Shown in pieces: positions 22,917 through 30,886 of a stretch of 64,000 nt of DNA. This DNA is from Sceloporus undulatus (Eukaryota; Chordata; Lepidosauria; Squamata; Phrynosomatidae): NCBI RefSeq assembly GCF_019175285.1, contig NC_056524.1:148709468-148773467 (forward strand), in the 5' to 3' direction. Within the stretch, counting starts at the first letter, position 1. The number at the start of each line of letters is the position of its first letter. A program made the position numbers and the translations under genes. Under the pieces are notes generated by a model. That model did not search any database. It was not told the origin of the DNA and worked only from the letters and a program-made list of their open reading frames with translations.

Positions 22917-23700
22917 CATGAGAGACTTTTAATAGAAAATGAAAATACTCAGAGAAATACACAACAATGAAATGAAGGAACTGAAGAATGAGAGTGCTCA
23001 TAACACAAAAATGCATGACATAGAAATTAAGACATGGGACTTAATGATCAGTTTAGAATCTAGAGTTACTCATATTGTCAAGAATAACATTAATGGGTTC
23101 CCCCTATATGATGCGGAAAAAATCCCTAAATATGTTGCTGGAGATAACTCTGATTTATATATAGCTAATTTTGAAGAAGCTTGTGATGATATGGAGTTAC
23201 AGTAAAAGACAAGGAGCTTGACATGATTAGGCTTGAATTAAAAGAACTAAAACACAAAAAAGATTAAGGAAAAAAAGAATATGTCAGAGAGTTAACTGAA
23301 ATATTTGAGAAAAATAAAAGAAAAAGAATGGCAACATGTGAGGGAAATAAAAAGAAAAGAATATAAGGCGCAGCTAAGAAAAATGCAGCTTAAAAACAGT
23401 TGAGAGAACTGAAGCATAACAAAGACTTATTAGAAGAAAAATATGAGGGAAAAGTTAACAAAAATTAAAACACACTATGGTGATAAGAAACTCTCTGAAA
23501 ACTGGGAAGCTTCAAGTGAGAGATCAGGCGAGGGTAAAAATGTTAAGCCTTGGCAGCATTTGACAGAAATGAGGCTGAGGAGAAAAGAGTGTGACTCTGA
23601 GGTAAATAAGAAAAATAACTGGTCTAAAGAAGATAACCCAGCATCCAGTCATAAAGCATTTTATGAGAGTGGCAATCGAGGATAATTAAAATATCATTAT

Positions 23701-24002
23701 CCCAAGATGCAAAATAAAAAAAAAATAAAGTCAGATTCAAAAGCATTTTATTATGTAAAGATACCTGAACTTGCATCCTTCGAGCTGCCGTTCCAACCGC
23801 AACTCCCAACATTTGAAGTCTATTATTGAAGGTTTCTTCTTTTTTTTCTTCGATGTACATAACAATGATAAAACATTAAAAATATAACCAAGACTGGAAC
23901 GTTTATAGAATAGAAACTGTTCTTGTGTGATGTTTTTATGTAATGCCAGTCCTAAACAAACATAAAAAAAAAATGTGTCATATCTCTCCTTTATTGTCAT
24001 CC
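23701..24002. other. Intergenic sequence, nothing recognised
   Basis: AT-rich. It carries a block (AAACAAACATAAAAA, then TGTGTCATATCTC, then CTTTATTGTCATCC) that recurs at about 27975-28020. Confidence 0.35.
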
Positions 24003-24130
24003 CTTCAATATATTTATTTTATTTATTTAGGTATTTAATCCCCCCCGCCTTCAGCCCTAAGGCTCTCAGGGCGGCTTACATTTATTATTATTTTTCACCA
24101 GACAGTTCCCTGCCCACGGCACAATCTAAA
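24003..24130 (-). mobile_element. L2-type LINE 3' tail
   Basis: ATTTATTTTATTTATTTAGG followed by CCGCCTTCAGCCCTAAGG and GGGCGGCTTACA is the inverse of the common L2-type 3' terminus. Confidence 0.6.
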
Positions 24131-24229
24131 AAGACACAACCAAAAGGAGAAGGGAATGGGGGGGGGGAGAGGATCAGGTCCAGCATTCTTCTTTCCTCTG
24201 AGGCCTGGACAAGCAGATGGACAGGAGGG

Positions 24230-25045
24230 AGGGCCTGTTCTTTCAGGCAAGGCAGTGAGCTCCGCTGCCCTCTCATCCCCTTCAAGATGTGGCTGAAGGG
24301 AGGCGCTGCTCCTTTCAGCAGGCATTGGAGCGCTCGCCTGCCCTTCTCTCCCCCTTCAAGATGGGGGTGAAGGGAGGGCTCTGCTCTTCAGGCAAGGCAG
24401 TTGGAGCTCGCCTGCCCTTCTCTCCCTTCAAGATGGTGGGCTGAAGGGAGGGGCTCTGCTCCATCATGGCAGGCAGTTGGAGCTCGCGCTGCCCTTCTCC
24501 TCCCCTTCAAGATGGTGGCTGAAGGGAGGGCTCTGCTCCTTTCAGGCAAGGCCGTTGGAGCGCGCTGCCCTTCTCTCCCCCTTCAAGATGGTGGCTGAGA
24601 GGGAGGCTCTGCTCCTTCAGGCAAGGCTGGAGCTCGCCTGCCCTTCTCTCCCCCTTCAAGATGGTGGCTGAAGGAGGGCTCCTGCTTCAGGCAAGGCAGT
24701 TGGAGCTCGCCTGCCCTCTCTCCCCCTCAAGATGGTGGCTGAAGGGAGGGCTCTGCTCCTTTCAGGCAAGGCAGTTGGAGCTCGCCTGCCCTTCTCCCCC
24801 CTTCAAGATGGTGGCTGAAGGGAGGGGCTCTGCTGCTTTCAGGCAGAGGCAGTGGAGCTCGCGCCCTCTCTCCCCCTTCAAGATGGTGGCGAAGGGAGGG
24901 GCTCTGCTCCTCGAGCAAGGCAGTTGGAGCTCGCCTGCCCTTCTCTCCTCCCCTTCAAGATGGTGGCGGAAGGGAGGGCTCTGCTCCTTTCAGCAAGGCA
25001 GTTGGAGCTCGCCTGCCGCTTCCCGTCCCCTTCAAGATGGTGGCT
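24230..25045. repeat. GC-rich minisatellite, about 76-bp unit, 11 units
   Basis: Head-to-tail units carry the landmark CTTCAAGATGGTGGCTGAAG near 24285, 24357, 24431, 24510, 24586, 24657, 24729, 24807, 24880, 24957 and 25037. Each unit also holds GGCAAGGCAGTTGGAGCTCG. Units vary mainly by single-base gaps, as in the 8880-9650 array. Frames crossing it are artefacts. Confidence 0.9.
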
Positions 25046-25389
25046 GCCCTCCCCCCACCCCCGAATTCAGATCGTCTTAGCTGTACCAATTACAGCCGTT
25101 TTCATATATCCTCGGTATTTAGTCAAACTCCTTATCCTTCATATTCAAACATAGGGTTTTTGTTCTTTGGTAAAGAACGGCACACATCGAGCTATTTTTG
25201 CTTCCTTACCAACAACTCTATTTACAACAGTTCTTCCTTCCCTAAACTTACCATCTTATAACATACATGAATATACAACATCTACGGATTTTATCACTTC
25301 TACACTCAACCACCTCTGTTTACAAAATTGAGTAGGAAGCTCCTGTTAAAATATATTTCTAATTTGTATTGAAAATGTTCAGATATGTC

Positions 25390-25830
25390 AATGGTTAACT
25401 AAGGTTTAAAATAGTTCCTGTTGCAGGCCGACAGTCTAGGCCTGGAAGAACAAGTCTTCAAGGACATTTGCTGAGACTATATAAACAAAATGTATTATGT
25501 TATGCTCTTGTGTAGTATGGTGACTTCATGGGAAAGAGTGTGTCCCCTTGGTGGGAAAGTTAGTCTTTTGAGAGAACAAAGACTGATGTCAATACCAGTT
25601 TTTCTTCTAGCATGGACTCTGAAAGAGAATAGATGTATATGTAGCCTGCTGTGAGAGGTAAATAGCAACAAAGTCAATAAAACCCTCATTTGAGTGAAAA
25701 AATTTGTTTCTTGTTGAAGTTACTTGTGTCCTGAGTTCCAGAGAAGGCTGCATCTGTCCAGTTGGTAACCAGTTCAAACCACCGGCAGCACGAGATATCA
25801 CCCATAACAAAGAGTTTTTCTAACAGCTCC
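25390..25830 (+). mobile_element. Possible solo-LTR-like segment
   Basis: A TATAAACAAAA string and an AATAAAACCC signal about 200 bp apart, in a TG-initial segment, resemble LTR organisation. No second copy in the window confirms it. If correct it is an old fossil. Confidence 0.25.
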
Positions 25831-25879
25831 CATGTAATTGCTCTTCTTGAACCATCTCATCTTTTAAAAGCAGGGATAT

Positions 25880-26640
25880 TTATACATTTTCTATCACATC
25901 CCCATGAGTATCTTCCACGTAAGGAGAAACCTATTGTTTAAGTCTTTTATTTATTTATTTTTCATTGGTTGTTTGTCTTTCCAGTGTACCAAGATAAAGA
26001 AGAAGTTGTTTTGGATGAATACTGTAGGACCATATCACAATCGCCAGGAGATATCTCCTCCCTTTTGGATGGATCAAAGAAAAAGCATCGGTCACTACCA
26101 TGACACTGGGAGAACGCTTCAAGGGGTTCAGGTTTGGACATTAAGATCAAAGTTAAAGAAAAAAAACTGCTTTTGCTCCAGGTTTTTAAATTGCACATTA
26201 TTTTTTCTGTCCTAAAACATTCTTTTGAAATCATTCTTATAGTCAAGTTTACTTACAGCTGTAACAATTATTTACTGGTTGCTTTTCTTGTGTTTTATAT
26301 TTCCCTTTGACTTCATGAGTAATTAGTTATGGTTAAGAGCAGGCCACAGGGTCTCCTACCCCAACATCTCCTATATGAATTCACCTTACATTTAGTCAAC
26401 ACTACACCAGCATTGCTGGGGTTGGTGTATGTTGATTACGCCACTTGTTATAAACCAGTACTATTTTAATGTTCTAAAAGGATTTAACTCTAACTAGCAT
26501 TTACTGTGATTGAGGCTCATTGCGAAATTTGCAGAGAAATAGGTGAGGGCACATTTTGGCTGTGATGTGATCGTCTTTTAATTGTGGTAAATCATGGGTG
26601 ATTATATCATTAATGACCTGAGGAAAAGAAGGCAGTGAAC
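25880..26640 (+). pseudogene. Duplicated TM9SF3 exon 2 with flanking introns, decayed
   Basis: The exon-like core 25987-26152 matches TM9SF3 exon 2 (37055-37250), and homology continues into both introns (about 36950-37830). The copy is therefore a DNA-level duplication, not a retrocopy. It encodes YQDKEEVVL before a 2-bp gap shifts the frame. A further internal gap of about 13 bp and one of about 11 bp leave it 166 bp long instead of 196. The 5' splice site has lost GT (AAAG followed by TTAAAG). It lies in the same orientation 4.6 kb upstream of exon 1. It cannot be a working exon. Confidence 0.9.
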
Positions 26641-26880
26641 AGTGCTCCCTCGGGTTAACGAATTTAATTCGTCCGCAGCTACGTTCGTAACCAGTAATTC
26701 GCAAACCCGAGGAAGCTGTTTCGTTAGCGCTGGAAAGCGCACGTTTGAATTTTCGCCCCGAAAAAAAAATTCTTAACCCGAAAAAACATCGTTAACCGGA
26801 ACAGTTTTTTTCCAATCTAATTTTTTTGTAACCAACGGAAATTCGTTAACCGCTCAATTCGTTATCCGGTGGTACCACTG
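26640..26880. mobile_element. Tigger/pogo-type MITE
   Basis: The inverted ends CAGTGCTCCCTCGGGTTAAC and CCGGTGGTACCACTG enclose TTCGTTAACC-type internal repeats. It abuts the end of the duplicated TM9SF3 segment. A partial second element (GAGTACCCCTTATCCAAAAT) follows at 26890. Confidence 0.6.
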
Positions 26881-27074
26881 TTACTAGAGGTTGAGTACCC
26901 CTTATCCAAAATGTGGTGGGACCAGAGGATTTTTCTCCCATTCCCCGCAGCTGTCGGGGTGTCTTTTTTGTGCGCGTCCCTGAGGCCTGGAGAAGTGGCG
27001 TATTTGGGGGCTTCAGGGGCTGCCGCTGCAGATGCCAGGCCCCAATCGGAGCCGCCCCAGGGCGGTCTCTACCC

Positions 27075-27830
27075 CACTCAAGTCTCATCCTCATAAAACA
27101 TAGTTTTCTAGACCTTTCAACCATGGTCGTTGCCCTCCTTTCCACATCGTTGAGCTCCAACTTCTCAAATCCTTTTTAAATTGTGGCGTCCAGAAACTGG
27201 ATACAGTATTCTAGGTGAGTCTGACCAAGGCAGAATAGAGTGGAACTATTACTTCCTTGATATAGACACTATAGATGCAGCCTAGAATCGCATTGGTCTT
27301 TTTAGCCACTGCATCACACTGCTGACCTCATGTCAACTTGTGATCTACTAGGATTCCTAGTCCCTTCATATGAAGTCTCATTCAGCAGGGCCCCATCCTA
27401 TAGCTATGCATTTCTTTTTTCCACCCTACATAATGTAAGTAAGTAATGTAATGTAAGCCCTTACATTTCTCTGTGTGAATTTAATTTTGTTAGCTTGGTC
27501 CACCTTTTCTAATATATAAGGTCATTTTGAATTTTGATCCTGTCCTCTGAGATGTTTAGCTATTCATCCTAATTTTGTGTCATCTCGCAAATTTGATAAG
27601 CATGCGCACTCTATGCTTCCTCTAAGTCATTGATAAAGATGTTGAATAGCACTGGGACCCAGGACAGAACCCTGTGGGACGTCCGCTGGTCACTATCTCT
27701 CCAGAAGAAGAGGAGCCATGCTGAGCACCCTTGGGTTGGCCATCAACAAAAATCCATTTAACAGTGGCATATTATCCAATTCACTAGAAATTGGCAAGAA
27801 TGTCCTAGGCAAGCTACACAGCATCCAATC
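27075..27830 (-). mobile_element. CR1 LINE fragment
   Basis: Internal part of a minus-strand CR1 matching about 34050-34760 of the long copy, including CCACTGCATCACACTGCTGA and GATAAAGATGTTGAATAGCA. Heavily indel-marked. Confidence 0.8.
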
Positions 27831-28011
27831 ATATACAAACTTGTAATATGTTAACAGGAAGATAGAGAGCTTGTTTGCATAACAGGTGGGAAATTCCTAA
27901 TTCACCAAAAAATTGGGAGCTTGTAACAATATAAAGTTTTTTCTTTGTGATGTTTTCCAAAAGCTGTCAGTTTCTAAACAAACATGAAAATAATGTGTCA
28001 TATCTCCTTTA

Positions 28012-28255
28012 TTGTCATCCTTTCACTGGCTCCCCCTCCCTTTTAGTATTCAGTATAAGCTTCTGTTGTTGACTTTAAGGCTTACATGTGCTGCCCATCC
28101 TTATTTATCAGGCCTTCTTCTCCTCACCTTCCCACTTGTACCCTCTGTTCTGGTAGTCAAAATTTGCTGTCCCACCGAGATTTTTCTCTACCCTGTCCAC
28201 GATTCCTCCCTTTTATAGCCTTCTATAAGTTTTCTTATGGAGCCGCGACAGATGA
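28012..28255 (+). mobile_element. L2-type LINE, ORF2 C-terminal fragment
   Basis: Plus strand encodes FHWLPLPFSIQYKLLLLTLR followed by YLSGLL, the standard C-terminal HWLP motif of L2-group ORF2 proteins. Confidence 0.75.
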
Positions 28256-28257
28256 GT

Positions 28258-28400
28258 ATCCAGTCCCTTTTAAAGACCTCCAAAGAAGGAGACTCTACCA
28301 CTCTCAAGGGAGTGTGTTTCTCTGTCAAACAGATCTTACAGGGAATTCCCCTAATGTTGAGTTGAAATCTCTTTTCTTGTAGTGGGAGCTCTCCGCCACG
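28258..28400 (-). mobile_element. CR1 LINE 3' region fragment
   Basis: AAAGACCTCCAAAGAAGGAG through CTAATGTTGAGTTGAAATCT matches the CR1 3' region at 33778-33890. Confidence 0.75.
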
Positions 28401-28479
28401 CATCCGTCACTTCGAAGTAGCGAACGGCAACTCTTATCTTTGCACCGTCGATCCACTACACTACTATTACCATATTCAA

Positions 28480-28790
28480 TAGGATTAGGGGCATAAGACC
28501 CTCGTGAATAGGGAAAACCACAGATAACAAAAACACAAATGTTTTTACCTGAGAAGACACCTCTCAGGACCTCTCTAGATCTTCCAGAGGCTACAAATGC
28601 CTAGTAGAGTATCTCTCTGGGAACTCTAGGTCTTTCATTGCAACTTCAAATTAAAGTAGACACACAGAGTTGCACTGGAGGACCTAGATATAGTCCAGAA
28701 AGAACATATTAATCAAATTCAGGAATAATCAAATTGTACATATCAAAGCGGCAATATGGAGGGAAAAGTGTACTTACCGTGTATCCTCGC
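28480..28790. repeat. Dispersed repeat, partner of 31560-31890
   Basis: It shares ordered blocks with 31560-31890: AACCACAGATAACAAAAACA, GAGTTGCACTGGAGGACCTA and ATATTAATCAAAT. The class is unknown; it may be a pogo-type MITE. Confidence 0.5.
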
Positions 28791-29624
28791 GCAGTATGGC
28801 TTTTAGGATAACATTTGTTTGAGATCTGTAAAATAAACGTAAATTCATAGAATCACAGAGTTGGAAGAGGCCACAAAGGCCATCCAGTGCAAAACTACCT
28901 GATCATCAAGAGGAGAACTGATCTTCCCAAGGGCAAAAAAGATTCCTCCTGAGCTTCTCGCTAGTGATGAGGTGCCTTTCCATCTGAATTTATGAGCGTG
29001 CTTTCATTTGAAGAATGGCAAACTGCAACGGTTAGACCCAATCCCTCTTCTGTTAAAAAATTCTATTCCCTCCCTCAAACCATGATGTCTAAACTACATA
29101 TCCATTGTGGCCGATCCAGTGTGTCTCTCGTTACATCTGTCATCTATTCTAAAGATGGAGATGATACCCTTAAATTGCTAGAGGACAAAAGGGCTGACTC
29201 TGCCCTCAAAAGGTCCTTTGAGGCAGTTCCATTGCTACCAGGGCCGCCACCTCTACTTCTGATTTAACCAGGACCTCCTATTACAGGTGCTTGGGGAAAT
29301 ACCAGGCTACGCCAAGATTAATCAATTATTAAAGGTCCGATTCCTCCCTCAATGTCATTCAGTTTAGTGCCTGTGCCCAGGCAGCTTCTATCCCTCTCAG
29401 AAGACATTTTTGGCTAAAAAACCGGCAGGTAGATTCTAGATCTCAATAAAATTTAACTTTGGCTCCCTTTGGGGGTGTCAAGCTCTGCCTTCACCAGTGG
29501 AAAAAAGACATATCCATTGAGCTTTGAGTGCATTTACCTTCTGACTCATTTGAGTTGCTGTCTTGTTCATCTTGTACATGGTTCTTGAAACCTGTAAAAA
29601 AAGAAATGGTAACTTCATAAATTC

Positions 29625-29960
29625 TGCTTACTGTATATACTCAACTATAAGTCGATTAACCTTTGCCCCCAAATAGTCTCCAGAATCCAGGGTAGTAGAC
29701 TTATGCACAGGGCAATAGGTCTTTCACCAAGCTTCTCCACAGCTCGGCTACCTCCGCAAGGGGCAGCCCAGTTGGGGAGAGCCACCCTGGAGTCTCTCCT
29801 TCGCCGGGCTGCCTCCACAGAGGAAGCCCAGCAAGGGACAGGCTTCCCAGGGTGTGTGTGTTTGCCCAGGAGACCTCTCCTTCACTGGGCTCCCTCCACA
29901 GAGGAAGCCCAATGAGAGACAGGCTTCCCAGGGCGCGCGTGGATATGGCTACAGATATAT
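29625..29960. repeat. MITE end plus short tandem duplication
   Basis: TTACTGTATATACTCAACTA at 29628 is the left end of the TIR family seen complete at 48270-48495. It is followed by an 80-bp direct duplication (29796 and 29876, sharing GCCTCCACAGAGGAAGCCCA). Confidence 0.55.
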
Positions 29961-30069
29961 AGAAAAGCTATATTATACAGAGCAAATGGCTTGTTTTTTT
30001 GTTTTCTTGCTTGGCCAGATAATATACAAAGCAAATGTCAAAAGGTCAGCATGTAGACATGTGCTGTGT

Positions 30070-30507
30070 GCTACGGAATTCTGGGAAGTGTAATTTACTC
30101 ACACCATTCTAACCGCCATGACTCTATGCTACGGAATTCTGGGAAGCGTAGTCTGTTGAGGGACCGTTTGACACCATTCTAACCGCTATGACTCCATGTT
30201 ACGAAATTCTGGGAAGTGTAATTTGTTAAGGCACAGTTTTGACGCCATTTTAACCACCACAGCTCCATGCTATTGAATTCTGGGAAGCGTAACCTGCTGT
30301 GGAACACTTATGACCCCATTCTAACTGCCATGACCCTGTTCTTTTTAATTCTGGGAAGTGTAATTTGTTGAGGAACACCCCTGACACAATTTCAACCGCC
30401 ATGGCTCTATGTTATTGAAGTCTGGGAAGTGTAGTTTGTCTAAGCACCAGAAGGGAGTGCCTCAACAAAGGACACTTCTCAGAACTCCATAGCATGGAGG
30501 AGCCATG
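30070..30507. repeat. Tandem array of a MITE arm, about 71-bp period, 6 units
   Basis: The string CTGGGAAG occurs at about 30081, 30139, 30209, 30280, 30351 and 30422, each preceded by (A)CCGCCATGACTC-like sequence and GAATTC. One inverted partial unit closes the array at about 30470-30507. The unit equals one arm of the palindromic MITE family at 46186-46380. It ends only about 300 bp before the TM9SF3 start codon. Confidence 0.8.
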
Positions 30508-30621
30508 ATGGGAACTAAGGCAGTGCCTTACTGACCGTTGGGTCTGGCCCCGCCCACTGCTTGGAAACCGCCGTCTCAGATGATCATTAACGGCTCCCTC
30601 ACTCCCTCCCTCCTTCTGCCG

Positions 30622-30629
30622 TGACGTCA
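30622..30629. promoter_or_regulatory. CRE palindrome TGACGTCA
   Basis: A full 8-bp cAMP-response-element consensus lies 178 bp upstream of the start codon inside the CpG island. CREB/ATF binding is inferred from the motif. Confidence 0.55.
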
Positions 30630-30738
30630 TTCCCTCGCGCGGCCAAGGCTCCCCTCCTTTGCGCGTTTGGGCGTCGCCTTCTTTTTGGCCGCCGCCGGCC
30701 GCCGTAGGTTAGCGGTTGTTCCGGCGTGCGCCCGGATG

Positions 30739-30745
30739 ACGTGGC
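30739..30745 (+). promoter_or_regulatory. ACGTGGC, Golgi-stress-element-type motif
   Basis: The sequence GATGACGTGGCGG contains ACGTGGC, the consensus reported for the Golgi apparatus stress response element, and TGACGTGG, an ATF6/XBP1-type site. TM9SF3 is a Golgi-associated protein, so the motif is plausible. A 7-mer can also occur by chance, and it may lie within the 5'UTR. Confidence 0.4.
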
Positions 30746-30799
30746 GGGAACGGCGGAAGCGGCGGCGCCTTCTCCTCCTTTTCTTCGGCGGAGACGGGG

Positions 30800-30886
30800 A
30801 TGGCGCCGGTGGGCTTCCTGTGGTGCGTGGCTGCGGCGGCCGGCCTCTTGGTGCTGCGCGCCCGGGCCGACGAGCACGAGCACACG
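30800..30886 (+). CDS. TM9SF3: TM9SF3 exon 1: start codon and signal peptide
   Basis: 29 codons from ATG to the donor ACG|GTGAGC, phase 0. The product is MAPVGFLWC...[10 protein letters not shown]: a hydrophobic alanine/leucine core forming a signal peptide, with cleavage expected near ARA|DEHEHT. The mature start DEHEHT followed by YQDKEE in exon 2 is the conserved family junction. This ATG is chosen because it gives the signal peptide directly. An out-of-frame ATG lies 64 bases upstream. Confidence 0.95.

Larger units (their letters stand above)
20130..23700 (+). mobile_element. LTR-retroelement fossil B (leader and gag-like region)
   Basis: Leader sequence of the GAGGTAA type at 20630-20790 is followed by a gag-like start (MPLNKVKPPTMTEMMEED, from 20797) and a charged coiled-coil-like region at 22930-23690. 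It parallels fossil A in order and orientation. It is broken in many places and old. A SPIN element, an L1 and, within the L1, a SINE have landed in it. The left boundary is uncertain. Confidence 0.45.

Noticed and set aside
24230-25045. CRISPR-like array
   Set aside because: Units are contiguous, about 76 bp and variable throughout, with no short conserved repeat separated by unique spacers. This is a eukaryotic minisatellite.
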